Below, one piece after another: positions 1 through 10,300 of a DNA stretch of 64,000 bases. Made by a program: the position numbers and the translations under genes. The notes under the pieces were generated by a model that was given only the letters and a program-made list of their open reading frames with translations, made no database searches and was not told the origin of the DNA. Each line of letters begins with the position of its first letter. Within the stretch, counting starts at the first letter, position 1. The DNA is from Argyresthia goedartella. Taxonomy: Eukaryota > Arthropoda > Insecta > Lepidoptera > Argyresthiidae. The stretch is from positions 32,603,356-32,667,355 of the forward strand of contig OX463815.1 in assembly GCA_949825045.1 (NCBI GenBank), written 5' to 3'.

Positions 1-790
1 TGACAACATTTGCAGAGTTCCATAGATTAATTCCAAGGCTGAAGAAATGTCCACAACATCGTGGCATTATGATATTGGACCCTGAGGGCACAGTGGGAAC
101 ATTCCGGTGCCACAAAGCCAGGTGTAGATACGGAAGAATAGTCAAATCCTAAAACACATGGTTTGAAAATGTCAAGATTACCCTTCCTAGAATGTTTCGG
201 TTAATGCTATGTTACGCCCAGGGTATAGAATATTACTGTGCAAGAGTTCAATGTAGCTCATACAAAGATGAAATGATCCTATCGCAGGCCATAATTCGCG
301 ACTGGTACAACTACTGCCGGGAAACAATAGTGGCGAATGAAATAGACAACCAAGAAAACCACGAGCATATTGGTGGTCTCAGCAGAGTTGTCGAGATCGA
401 TGAAAGCAAGTTTGGAAGGAGGAAATATAACCGTGGCAGACAAGTGGGACGCCATTGGTTGCTGGTAATGATCGATGAAACAACAAATTAACTCAGATTA
501 AAAGTGTGTCCCGATATTGTGAGGTTCACAGAGGTATTAATACCTATTATTAAAAACATTTGAAACCAGGCATAAGAATCCATACAGATTATACATACGG
601 GCCCACGGCTAGATACACAGGAAATTAAACCATTCTGAAGAATTCGTGGCAGAATATGCGACACACACCCAGCGCATTGAAAGCCAATGGTGCCACTTAA
701 AGAACCGGTTCAATAAAGTAAACTACAAAGGAAACTTTGAGGATTGTCTAATAGACCACCAATGGCAGATGGCATAAAAAATCACATTGA
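1..790 (+). pseudogene. Merlin-type DNA transposase relic
   Basis: Conceptual translation in changing frames gives an ISXO2/IS1016-like (Merlin) transposase. A Cys-containing N-terminal part (1-190) reads through FRCHKARCRYGR. The central part (192-491) has VEIDESKFGRRKYNRG, the usual first catalytic region. After a stop at 489-491 the C-terminal part resumes at about 620 with NHSEEF and then THTQRIESQWCHLKNRF, the typical Merlin third catalytic region. At least two stops and frame changes make it non-functional. The 5' end lies outside the window, and no terminal inverted repeat was seen on the right. Family call from motif recognition only. Confidence 0.8.
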
Positions 791-940
791 TCCTTTTGTA
801 AACTTCACAAAAGCTTTAAGCAAGGTTATAATAAATAGACAATTATAGTATATTGTATTATTTAATGAATAAAAAATATATAAATTAATATTGTTTTCTT
901 TACAATTCTTAAAAGTTGGTGGGTATGAAGCGAGGTAGGC

Positions 941-1395
941 GAGGTTTGTTAGGTCATAACGTAGAGAACCACCGGGAGCCGAGCGAAGAGGAGTGGAGCG
1001 AGGCGACTCCATGTAGTATCACAGAACCGAATTGATAGCTATAGATCACTTTCTGTTTGAATACTAAAGATAGCTTTGTTAGGTCGCAACGTCGAGAACC
1101 ACCGGGAGCCGAGCGAAGCGGAGTGGAGCGAGGAGATTCCATATAGTTTCACAGAACCGAATTGGTAGCTATAGATCACTTTCTGTTTGAATACTTAAGA
1201 TAGGTTTGTTAGGTCACAACGTCGAGAACCACCGGGAGCCGAGCGAAGCAGAACGGAGTGAGGCGACCCCATGTAGCTTCACAGAACAGAATTGGTAGCT
1301 ATAGATCAATTTCTGTTAGAATTCTAAAGATAGGTTTGTTAGGTCAAAACGTTGAGAACCACCGGGAGCCGAGCGAAGCTAGTTAGAAGTTAGGT
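941..1395. repeat. 130-bp tandem array, about 3.4 copies
   Basis: The phrase GTTTGTTAGGTC starts at about 943, 1073, 1203 and 1333, an exact 130-bp spacing. Each unit has a GC-rich core (ACCGGGAGCCGAGCGAAG) and an A+T-rich half. The fourth copy stops near 1395. Short minus-strand reading frames starting MESPRSTPLRSAPGG recur only because the unit recurs; they are not genes. Confidence 0.9.
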
Positions 1396-1429
1396 TAGTT
1401 TCACGTAACCATATTGGATGCTGTAGGTA

Positions 1430-1720
1430 CCTTTCTGACTGAAAACTGAGAATTTTCTGCAAAAACTACACCAGGTAAATTTTAAGGTCAATGACCTCGA
1501 GGTCAATGAACATTATGTTAACTGCAAAATTGTCAATTTTCTGCAAAAATTCTATAAAGTTAAAGGTCAAGGTCAATGACCTTATTCTTCAAGGTTGGTG
1601 ACCTCGAGTTCAAAGAATGTTGACCGATGTCACTTGATTTTTCTGGGGGAAAATGAGAGAAAATTCAAGTTCAAGGTCAAGGTCGATGACCTCGAGCTCA
1701 ATAAACTTTGCACTACATCT
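1430..1720. repeat. Diverged repeat rich in AAGGTCAATGACC blocks
   Basis: About two diverged units of roughly 100 bp start with AATTTTCTGCAAAAA and contain self-complementary AAGGTCAATGACCTCGAGGTCAATGA blocks. No coding potential was seen. Confidence 0.6.
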
Positions 1721-2056
1721 GACGTCAAAAAATCGGACAGATCTGTCGTTTCCCCACCCTAATACTCCCATTTCCCCACTTGTCCCGAATGCTTGAAATG
1801 GCAATTTAAAAAAGATTTTAACTCGAAAACTAATAATTTCCGACGGTTCGCGTATTTTGAAATCGTCTCGGAATACACTAATCATGCATAGAAAAAATCA
1901 GCATAAGCATCTGAAACCGCAGTCTTCTAAAGTCCTTCCCAACACTGGACTTGAGATGAATTATTTTGTTCTTGTGAATGAAGGTTGATTTTAATTTTTT
2001 ACTGGAAATAAGTGATTATAATCACTATAATAGGTAAATGAATAAATAATTATTTC

Positions 2057-2096
2057 ATAGGTAAATGAATAAATAATTATTTATTCATTTACCTAT
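2057..2096. repeat. Perfect 40-bp palindrome
   Basis: The left arm ATAGGTAAATGAATAAATAA is followed directly by its exact reverse complement, with no loop. A second copy of the left arm lies just upstream (2031-2052). The ATTTACCTAT end also borders the hairpin at 4882-4921. Confidence 0.95.
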
Positions 2097-2349
2097 AGAA
2101 CGTGATTCCTGGATGTTTTTTTCCTGGTGGTCACTTCAGTTTTTACACCACTTTACCACGCAAGATATGCTGTTTAGCTTTTTATTTCTCCGCATAACGT
2201 AACATCTTTGTTGACGCCTGTGCGCCTAATGGCCGACTAATGTGTGAATGTGTGCATATCGGCGTGTACGTACAGCGAGCAGGTTGCTCTGAGCAAGACA
2301 CTTGTGATGTAAGCGAGACTACGTCCAACTTTTTTTATACGTCCATGTG

Positions 2350-2516
2350 TAGTTCATAGTCATTATTTATTGCGGCAACATAAATTAACATTCCGTGAAA
2401 ATTTACCTATTAAGGTTCCCCGCTAACGGACGGACGGACAGACAGACGTAAAGACCGACAGCGGAGGCTTAGTTATAGAGTCCCGTTTGTTACCCTTCGT
2501 GTATGGAACCCTAAAA
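2350..2516 (+). repeat. CCCTAAAA-ending interspersed repeat, 5'-truncated copy
   Basis: The segment has the 3' half of the repeat seen in fuller form at 25190 and 39457: GCGGCAACA, then GTGAAAATTT, a GGACGGACGGACAGACAG tract, and a GGAACCCTAAAA terminus. Its first half is missing. Confidence 0.75.
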
Positions 2517-3126
2517 ATGGAGCCAATCGTGGTAGTATTGATCACCAAGAGCTTTAATTTCAGCTGTTACAACTAAAAGATTTTTGGACATTTTGGATCT
2601 GAAACCAAAATGAATATCGCCAGGGATACGTAAACGAAAACCGTTCGAGTTGAAAATGTAAAGCTACCCGCTTAGTCTGAGTCCTGAAGGTTATTACTTC
2701 GCTGTGATGACAAGCCTGAAAGAGGAAAATGATAACTTACCACAAGCACAAAACAATTTTCTATCCACCCATCAACAAGAGTAGATAGTGACATTGACTA
2801 AGATTTAGAATAACATACTGTCTCCACGAAAATTTCACAAACGATAAACAAGAATTTCGTAGTAGATCCACATTCGTCAGCTCATCTTGCAAGTAAAATG
2901 ATAACAACATGACACTGTGATGTCAAGGCCCAAGACTCGTATCTCTGGACCATAGACGTGCAGTAGTCCAGTCACAGAGTAAGTAAATAGAGGAGGGCTA
3001 TTTTCGATAAACAAAATTAATATACCGTCACTCTCTAGTCTTTACTCATACGACCGTTTAACTTTGACCGACGATAATGATAAGATAGTTTACCTACTTG
3101 GTTTATCGATATTATTTTAAAGACTG
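2517..3126. other. Non-coding stretch, nothing recognised
   Basis: A+T-rich sequence with stops in all frames. I see no gene, RNA or repeat boundary here. Confidence 0.5.
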
Positions 3127-3129
3127 AGC

Positions 3130-3245
3130 CTGAGGTCTCGACAAAGATAACGATCGCCCTACGACTGATTCGTCGAAAAAATCGTTACGGCAAGGAAATT
3201 TTTTCGTTATTTTTTCTCAATCGGTATCTTTGTCGAGACTGCAGG
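3130..3245. mobile_element. Small inverted-repeat element (MITE-like)
   Basis: Terminal arms CTCGACAAAGATA (left, near 3137-3149) and TATCTTTGTCGAG (right, 3225-3237) are inverted copies within longer imperfect arms of about 26 bp starting CCTG. No coding content. The target duplication is unclear. Confidence 0.65.
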
Positions 3246-3402
3246 GCCTATATTTACCTATGAGTATTTACTTATTCACTGTTAAAATAATGTTGATATA
3301 GAAATAATATAGCATTGTTATTTTATAAATATAAGTAATCAAATGAAATGATTTCATAATACACTCAATAGAGTAACCAATTTCAAATACTTTCTTAGAG
3401 TA

Positions 3403-3468
3403 ATGACTCACAGAATCGTACGCAACACTTACGGTTTTGTAAGTGATGCGTACGATTCTGTGAGTCAT
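3403..3468. repeat. Long near-perfect hairpin
   Basis: Two 30-nt arms, the left starting ATGACTCACAGAATCGTACG, are reverse complements except for one position and are separated by a 6-nt loop (GGTTTT). Overlapping short ORFs on both strands are a consequence of the palindrome. Confidence 0.95.
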
Positions 3469-3599
3469 GTCGATTCAGAAAGCATCTCTGAAGAGAAAAT
3501 ACAAAATGGCGAATTGTGTCCGGTATTGTTGCCACAAAAGCTCATATATCAATACCAAAAACCTAATGCAATATTTATTAATTAATTTAAAGCAATATT

Positions 3600-4020
3600 T
3601 CTATGAAATGTGTTCATATTATCAACAGATTAATTAAGAGTGACGAACAGATTGGACTTATTCGAGTGCCTTTGCCAAAATGGTGCAGTGAGCGTTATCT
3701 CCTGGTTGACCTGGTCTGAAAGGTCACACAAGATAACTACTTTTACGAATTCCAAACGTTGCCTAGTCATTAAATTTAGATTTAACGTTGTAGTCACTGA
3801 CTTTCTTTAAATTAACAACTTTATTAAATTCTGTTTGTATTCAATGTTGTCGTCAGTGAAAGTCAAATAATGTTGAAGAAGTCTGAGTAGGTTTTGTTTG
3901 GGTTCTGTTCATTAACATCCGGTACCGGCATATTTATATCTAAGTTCTTCGTATACGTCTCTAGTCTATGGGATATATGGGATATATATATAATATGGGA
4001 TATATATATAATAGGCGATA
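3600..4020. other. Non-coding stretch
   Basis: No gene seen. The end contains short imperfect repeats of GGGATATATATATAATA just before the CA microsatellite. Confidence 0.5.
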
Positions 4021-4023
4021 GGC

Positions 4024-4040
4024 ACACACAGACACACCCT

Positions 4041-4120
<80 letters not shown>

Positions 4121-4141
4121 TACACACAGAGAGAGAGAGAG
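4024..4141. repeat. (CA)n / (GA)n compound microsatellite
   Basis: A long run of CA dinucleotides (about 4047-4114) with a few interruptions is followed by a short GA run (about 4128-4141). The open frame through it (His-Thr repeats) is not a gene. Confidence 0.97.
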
Positions 4142-4149
4142 ATAGACGC

Positions 4150-4881
4150 CTCAAACCTAAAACAACACTCATATTTTTCGTCGTCTGGGGTTAAAAAGTG
4201 TAAAATTTGGATAAATAATGCATCAGTCTTATCCTTACTAGCAATTGGGAATGAAACTGTTTGGCCGCTGTGATAAGCAGTTAATTACATTTTTACTAGT
4301 GAGCACAGTCATAAAAAACGTTATCTAAGCAAGTTTGGCTGGTAAGTGTAATTCTAGTGGGCACTTGAAATACATTATTTGAATAAAGTTTTTAATCGTC
4401 GTTTCATTGTTGATCCTACAAGCAAATCTACATTAAGATCGCCACAACTAATTGACTTTTTTCTGTTATTTCATAGTTTAGTGAGGGCTTCCTCCATAAT
4501 TTTCTCAAATATTTCGAAACTGCCCTATCCTATCTACCTCAACACAGGATACCTCTATCTGCAGTCTTTCTATTGTAACAACTGTTAATTTTGTAATTAT
4601 TTTTGTTAAAAGACATCATATTTTCCTTAACCAGTGTTCTACAACACTCTTTTAGAAATAATTCTAACACAATTTCTTTGCCAGGTACCCCCCGGATGTT
4701 TTGATAAATTTGATAAATCATATGCTAACAATGTAGCTACTTATTTTCTATATTTATTAGACAGGTACGACGTATCACGAGTCAGAGTAAAGTTATGATG
4801 CATGCATGCATGAATAAGTTTATTCATAACAATACAATTATTAATGTCGAAATATAAAATAGCATCGATGACACGTTAAAT
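4150..4881. other. Non-coding stretch
   Basis: No convincing gene. Short ORFs at 4379-4588 (plus) and 4539-4721 (minus) show no recognisable protein features. Confidence 0.45.
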
Positions 4882-4921
4882 TAAATAAATGAATATTCAT
4901 TATAGAATATTCATTTATTTA
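4882..4921. repeat. 17-bp inverted repeat hairpin
   Basis: TAAATAAATGAATATTC at 4882-4898 pairs perfectly with GAATATTCATTTATTTA at 4905-4921 around a 6-nt loop. Confidence 0.9.
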
Positions 4922-5151
4922 CCTATACCTATATATTCAGTCTATTCTATGCACAGATTTGTTTTGTTGTTCTGTCAAATTATAGGCGTATGGAAAATTG
5001 CATAGTATGAATTTGCATTTCATCCTACTTTGTAAGTCTAGAAGATCTTCAACACTTAAAGGTCATTGTGATTTATTGAAATGTCTTAAAATATATATAC
5101 CTATTTATTAAGCTGATAAATAGAAATTGTACAGAAGACAAATTTCTCAAA

Positions 5152-5575
5152 ATGGTTTTGAGATTTCCGTTCCTGTCCACAAAGTTAGCAACCCCAATTC
5201 TTGTAATACACTTAGCTTATATATTCAATAAATGTGTTGACATTGGAGTTTTCCCAGACGTCATGAAACACAGTAAACTGATACCTCTGTGCCAGTCGGA
5301 AGACAAGGGTGATCCTTCAAATTTTAGACCAATATCTGTTCTTCCAGCACTACGTAAAATATTTGAAAAGATTATTGTCAATCAAATGCTCTCAAACTTC
5401 AACCGTACAAAACAACTCCACGCCAAACAATACGGTTTCTCTAGGGGTAAATCGACTTCGGATGCAGATATTACCCTCAAATTTCATATTTATTCTGCAT
5501 GGAAGGCCGCACAGGATGCCATCGGAGTTTTTTGTGATCTGTCGAAGGCATTTGATTGTGTTGATACTATGGGAT
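5152..5575 (+). pseudogene. Non-LTR retrotransposon RT fragment (N-terminal half)
   Basis: Residues such as FPDVMKHSKLIPL, NFRPISVLPALRKIFEK, QYGFSRGKSTSDA and CDLSKAFDCVD are the fingers and early palm of a LINE reverse transcriptase. Recognisable homology ends right after AFDCVD. The following minus-strand segment (6300 down to 5604) supplies the next part of the same domain, so the element appears to have been inverted internally. Confidence 0.8.
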
Positions 5576-5603
5576 TTGAGAAAAACAATAAAATTAAAAT
5601 ATG

Positions 5604-6300
5604 TCAAGAATGGTTAATTTGCATACGAGTTTCCATAATCAAAAATGTTGCAAATGGTCCCTCCTTATAGCATGACCCGGGTCTTAAATGGAACACGATT
5701 TCTGAATTATAGAACGAGGCCCTGAGCTTGTTGCATACCCGTTGGATGTGGGGGCCCCAGCAGAATCTGCCATTAATCACCAGTCCAAACCACCAGTTTG
5801 TCAACAATCTCAATTGAAGGACATTGGCATTTATTTTTGTAGTTATCGAGCACATGCACATCATGTGTATGCGCAATAAGCCCATCTAACAGATTTCCCT
5901 TTAGATAAGGCGATTTAATGTGTAATAATTTAGTCTTTTGGGCATTCAGAGCTAGATTAACGTCATGGTTCCACTTACTCAAGCTATCAAAGTCAAACTG
6001 GAGACCTTGAAGTGCTTTGTATATGTTGCTATTGACGATTATCAGACATGTGTCGTCCGCAAATTGGTAAGGGGTGCTGAAGGTTTAATACATTTACCAT
6101 TTACCATTTTATCAAGTGAAGGGGCTCTAGGAAGATCCCTGGGCTGTGCCCTTGGATACTGGAGTGGTACGACTAGCAATTTCGCCGACATTAACACAGT
6201 ACTGTCTATCTCTTAGGTAATCAGCGCACCAGGGATATAATGGGCCTCTGACACGACAGTTACCAAGTTTATCCGTGAGCAGATTACGATCTAACGTACC
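5604..6300 (-). pseudogene. Non-LTR retrotransposon RT fragment (C-terminal half, inverted)
   Basis: Read from 6300 downward with frame changes: TLDRNLLTDKL, YLRDRQYCVNV, a degraded GTAQGSS region, FADDTCLI, then LSKWNHDVNLALNAQKTKLL, and a CWGPHIQRVCNKLR segment typical of the RT thumb. It begins just where the plus-strand half at 5152-5575 stops. Several stops and a frameshift are present. The FADD active site is present. Confidence 0.75.
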
Positions 6301-6812
6301 TGTCGCAGTTAGTTGGTTAAATCAGACACTTAACTAACTCTCTAGACCGTAAATTAAATGCCGAAATTTAACCAAGTCACTAAAATTCCGTCGGACAAGT
6401 GAGTGAACACAACGTTTAACAAGTTGTTTAAACGTTCCTAGGCAACAAGACATATACATTTATTTTATTTTATGACTACTTAAGTTTATGTTTTAAGTAT
6501 TTTTGTTTTTCTTACATGTTCAACCTAACACGCAGGATAAAGGGAGCTTCGCTTCGTTTACCCCCTTTACCCTTCACCTTAGCTACCGCAATGTTTTGCC
6601 CTGATATAAGCTGTGAAAATCAGCTGTTGTCGTGACGCTATCTTGTTTTCCAACACTCCGGCTTTCGGTAAGACAGATTGTTAAACGTTTTCGACGATGC
6701 TTTATTTGATTCATGCATTTACATAAATGCTAGTGACTTGGTTAAACGTCGGTATTTCATTAACGGTCTAGAGAGTTAGTTAAGTGTCTGATTTAAACAA
6801 CCAACTGCGACA
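6301..6812. mobile_element. MITE A with about 80-bp terminal inverted repeats and hairpin module
   Basis: The left arm (TGTCGCAGTTAGTTGGTTAA at 6301, then ATCAGACACTTAACTAACTC) is matched by its reverse complement ending at 6812. Arms agree with a few mismatches over about 80 bp. TTAA occurs in both arms (6317-6320, 6793-6796), so a TTAA-targeting element nested in a small palindrome is possible. The centre (about 6505-6612) carries the CAACCTAACACG...hairpin...GCTACCGCA...GCCCTGATAT module shared with elements at 11.1, 40.5 and 60.2 kb. No ORF. Confidence 0.75.
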
Positions 6813-6929
6813 TATCAATGAGAAGAATCTGTTTCTTATCGTTAAGCGAACTGTTTAAGTGATCTGTAAATTTAGTAAGTAATGTTGTTGTACTTTTTTT
6901 AAATAAGAAACCAAATTAGTGAGTATTTA

Positions 6930-7480
6930 TTAAATTATTAGTTTGGTAAAAAGTAATATAAACAAACCTCTCAAATATTTTGTCGACGTCAGCAGTGTGA
7001 TAGGACAGTAATCTGCAACGTTGTCCCGTTTACCTTGTTTAATTATTGGTCTAATGCAACCTATTTTGAGATCAATTGGATATTTACCCGTGTATATGCA
7101 GGAATTTATAAGATGCGCAAAACCCGTAATTTTATCACCAATTGCTTTGATTTCTAGGATTTTGATTTTATCTTGAACCAACGCTTTGTTGCTATTCAGA
7201 CCGCGAATAAGTTTGTGGATTGTTCCTGGGGTGGCTTTTTGAAACCGCATACTAGCGTTTAATTTTTCTTAAACTATTTTCGTCGAGAATGGTACGTTTA
7301 CATTGCGGGAGGATCTTTTTTACAGGTTCATCAGACGCAACAGCGAATCGATTTGCTATTTCAGTATTTGTTTTGTTTTTTGGTCTGAAGACATCCGTTA
7401 TCGCACCATCAATACTTTTGGATATTCTACCGCATATCGGATTAACTATCATCCATAAATTCTTAGGATTGCTATAATTA
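6930..7480 (-). pseudogene. LINE fragment, linker and RT fingers
   Basis: From 7480 down: GRISKSIDGAITDVF, ANRFAV, then TPGTIHKLIRGLNSNKALVQDK, SCIYTGKYPIDLKIGCIRPI and YCPITLLTSTKYL, the region before and at the start of a LINE reverse transcriptase. It covers the same domain region as the fragment at 5152, so it is a separate copy or family. There is one frame change near 7251 and decay at about 6950. Confidence 0.7.
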
Positions 7481-7996
7481 TCTTTAATTTTATTTTGTTA
7501 GTATTCAAATAATTTGTTAGTTTTGTTTCGTGTCTTGTTATACCGTAGTCTGAGTTCATGGTTTGGTGGATTTTTCCTCCATAGCCCTTTCGGTCGTAGC
7601 CCTCACTTTCGTGAGTATAACTTTACGATTTTGTATGGAGCTATCAAAACACTGTAAGCTGACCGGCCCAACGTCGCTCGATTGTGAGGGTAGCTATATG
7701 TACGTAGATTTTTTACAAGCCGATAGCCGATACCATTTTGCATCAGTCACGGTTTGTCGCCACGCGCCGCGCCCGTGTCCCGCAAAATTTGAGACGTGAT
7801 TAGTTTTTGGCTCTAAAAGTGAGTATTTTTGTCTTAATATTGAATGTGTCGATAAACAATACAATAAAGACGTAAACTACGTTATTTTGCATACTCAAAT
7901 GTCATGATTTGTCTGTTAAAGTTTGCTTTGCTTTTGAGTATCACGAAAGTGAGTGTTCGGCCCGAACAGTCCCTTTCGTATTATTTACAGTGAGAT

Positions 7997-7997
<1 letters not shown>

Positions 7998-8042
<45 letters not shown>
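7998..8042. repeat. (TA)n microsatellite
   Basis: About 22 uninterrupted TA dinucleotides, 27 bp upstream of the piggyBac ATG. Confidence 0.97.
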
Positions 8043-8046
<4 letters not shown>

Positions 8047-8068
8047 TTTCAGCTGATAGTTACGCGGG

Positions 8069-9859
8069 ATGAGTAGAAAAAACATAGCTCGTGATGTGGA
8101 AGCCATCTTGGAGACGATAAATAACTCCGAGTTCGGTGACAGCTCCGATGGAGAAGACCTTTGGTAGCAAGGGTCTGATGAAAAGTCTTCAGAGATAGAA
8201 GAGGAAGAGGAGGCAGCGAGGCCTGTCATTGCTGCACCATCTACTCAAAATATATGGACCAGGAGGCGATTCATATCCAAAGATATGCCGTCGAAGCCTG
8301 AACGTGAGATTGTAGATGAGGTATGTATTTTTCGATTTTGTATTTTCTTTTGGGCAGATGGTGTTTTTCTGAGCAACAGTTTATCAAACACTTTCCGTTT
8401 TTAGGTACACACGCCAGCAGTTTATTTTGAAAAATATTTCACCGAGGAAAAGTACGAAATGTTTGCTTTGAACACTAATATATATTACCAAACAACGAAG
8501 AACCAAGTGCTGAACCCTCCAGTCATTGCAGCCGAAGTCAAGAAGTTTTTTGGGATAAATGGTATATTGGCTTGTATTAAATATCCAAGAATCAAGATGG
8601 CATGGCTACAACGTTTTAGGTTGAACTGCCTAGCAGAAGGAATGGCTAGGGAAAGATTCTTTCTTTTACGAACTAATCTACACGTAGTAGACAAGGCAAG
8701 GGTTTCTACTGAAGATAAATCCAAAAACTGCTTCTGGTTGGCTCAGCCATTTATAGATGCAGTTAGGAACAGATGTCTACAATTACCAAGAGAACAAGGT
8801 ACCTACTCGGTGGATGAGCAGATGGTTCCATTTCTGGGAGTATGCCCTTCTAAACAGTTTGTCCCCAATAAACCAAGGCCTTGGCCTTGGGTATGAAAAA
8901 CTTTGTGATTACTAAATCAACAGGTATGGTTGTAGATTTTGAACTCTACCAAGGTGTACTCTACACCTTTTCCTGGCAAATCCCTGGGTCTTGGTCCTGC
9001 GGTTGTATTGAGACTGCTTAGTACAATACCGAAAGGAAGCTTCCTATATTTTGACAGGTACTTTACCACAATACCTTTGATGGAGAAACTGGTGCATGAA
9101 GAAATTGAAGGAACAGGAACCTTCATGACAAATCGATTTAAAGGCTACACCTTCACCAAAGATACCAGAATGAAGCGAGGGGACTATGAGGAAGTAGTAA
9201 ACAGAAAACGAGACGTTTGCGTTGTTAAATGGAAGGACTCCAAGACTGTTCTGATGGCTTCAACGGCTACTGGTGCTCTACCTGTGGAGGCTGTCCAGCG
9301 CTGGGATAAAAACACAAAAACATACATCGATGTACTATGCCCTAGCATTGTTAAAAAATACAATGAAAACATGGGAGGCGTAGATGTCTGTGACCAAATG
9401 ATGGAAGCTTATCGGTCCTGGCATAAAACGCGAAAGTGGCCTATAAAAGTTTTCATGCATTTTTTTGATATGGCAATTTTTTATTCATGGTATGAATACA
9501 GAGAGGCATGTGTCAACAACGAAGAGAATAAAAAAGATGTGATGGAATTCATAGATTTCAAACTGTGTGTCTCTGATTATTTGCTGGGTGGGCCTACCAG
9601 AAAAAGGCAACGAGAACATCTGGAGGAAATGGCTCCAATGCTTTCCACATCCCAATACACACCTGCAGTTATTCCTACGGTAGACAAAAGGCTGGATGGA
9701 TATAATCACTGGCCTATTAGTGATTCATTAAAAGCACCTCGATGCTGTCGATTGAAAAATTGCACAAGTCGTTCAAAAGTTCGATGCACTAAGTGCAATG
9801 TCTACTTGTGCAATACTAAAAGCAACCATTGCTTTTATGTATTTCACAATGAAAAATAG
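8069..9859 (+). pseudogene. piggyBac transposase, lightly damaged, one intron
   Basis: ATG at 8069 opens an acidic N-terminal region. An 84-bp intron (8321-8404; GTATGT donor, TTTTTAG acceptor) joins in frame. The DDE_Tnp_1_7 core follows with all three expected aspartates: SVDEQM (Asp codon 8813), YFDRYFTT (9053) and GGVDVCDQM (9383). The end carries a Cys-rich zinc-binding domain starting RCCRLKNCTSRSKVRCTKC. Damage: TAG at 8165 after GEDLW, a 5-nt net insertion in a GGCCTTGGCCTTGG microduplication near 8880, and a one-base shift near 8945. The long C-terminal frame (8939-9859) is otherwise open, so inactivation looks recent. Confidence 0.9.
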
Positions 9860-10300
9860 ACTAGGAAAGCGACAATTTTTCATTGTGAAGTATCTCTAAT
9901 TATCTCTAATTACTGAAATAAGATATAGTTGATTGATCTCATGAGTAGTATTATTTAGATAAGAAAATGCTAACTTTTTGTACTTATTATTATCCTACAT
10001 ATAGCTGTTTATTACGTAAGTGCAACTAAAAGGCTGATTTATTATAAGTTTCAGAAATAACACACTGTTTCCTATTAAAATGTGTTTTATTTCACAATAA
10101 TTTTCCACCCTCACAAAAGTGAGTGTACTCTATTTCGGCCTAACATTACACAATCGTGAGTATCGAGAAAAACACTTTTCCCGCTTTCCAAAAAAAAAAA
10201 ACTTGATTTTCGTAATTCATTGCCCATTCTAACCTATAAATACATATAACTCAGAACCTTTAGTATCGTTTTGGCTTAGACTCGGGTCCGAAAGGGATAG

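Larger units (their letters stand above)
7582..10300 (+). mobile_element. piggyBac-like DNA transposon (about 2.7 kb)
   Basis: A piggyBac transposase pseudogene (8069-9859) is flanked by subterminal repeats containing CCCTCACTTTCGTGAG (7600) and CCCTCACAAAAGTGAG (10109), and by matching outer ends, TAGCCCTTTCGGT at 7582 and its counterpart TCCGAAAGGGATA near 10287-10300. The flanking target site is not clear, so the outer limits are estimates. A (TA)n run sits in the leader. Confidence 0.75.

Noticed and set aside
782..1142. Two minus-strand ORFs sharing MESPRSTPLRSAPGG
   Set aside because: They are readings of the 130-bp tandem repeat, not a protein family.
3894..4145. Plus-strand ORF ending in His-Thr repeats
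   Set aside because: Translation of the CA/GA microsatellite.
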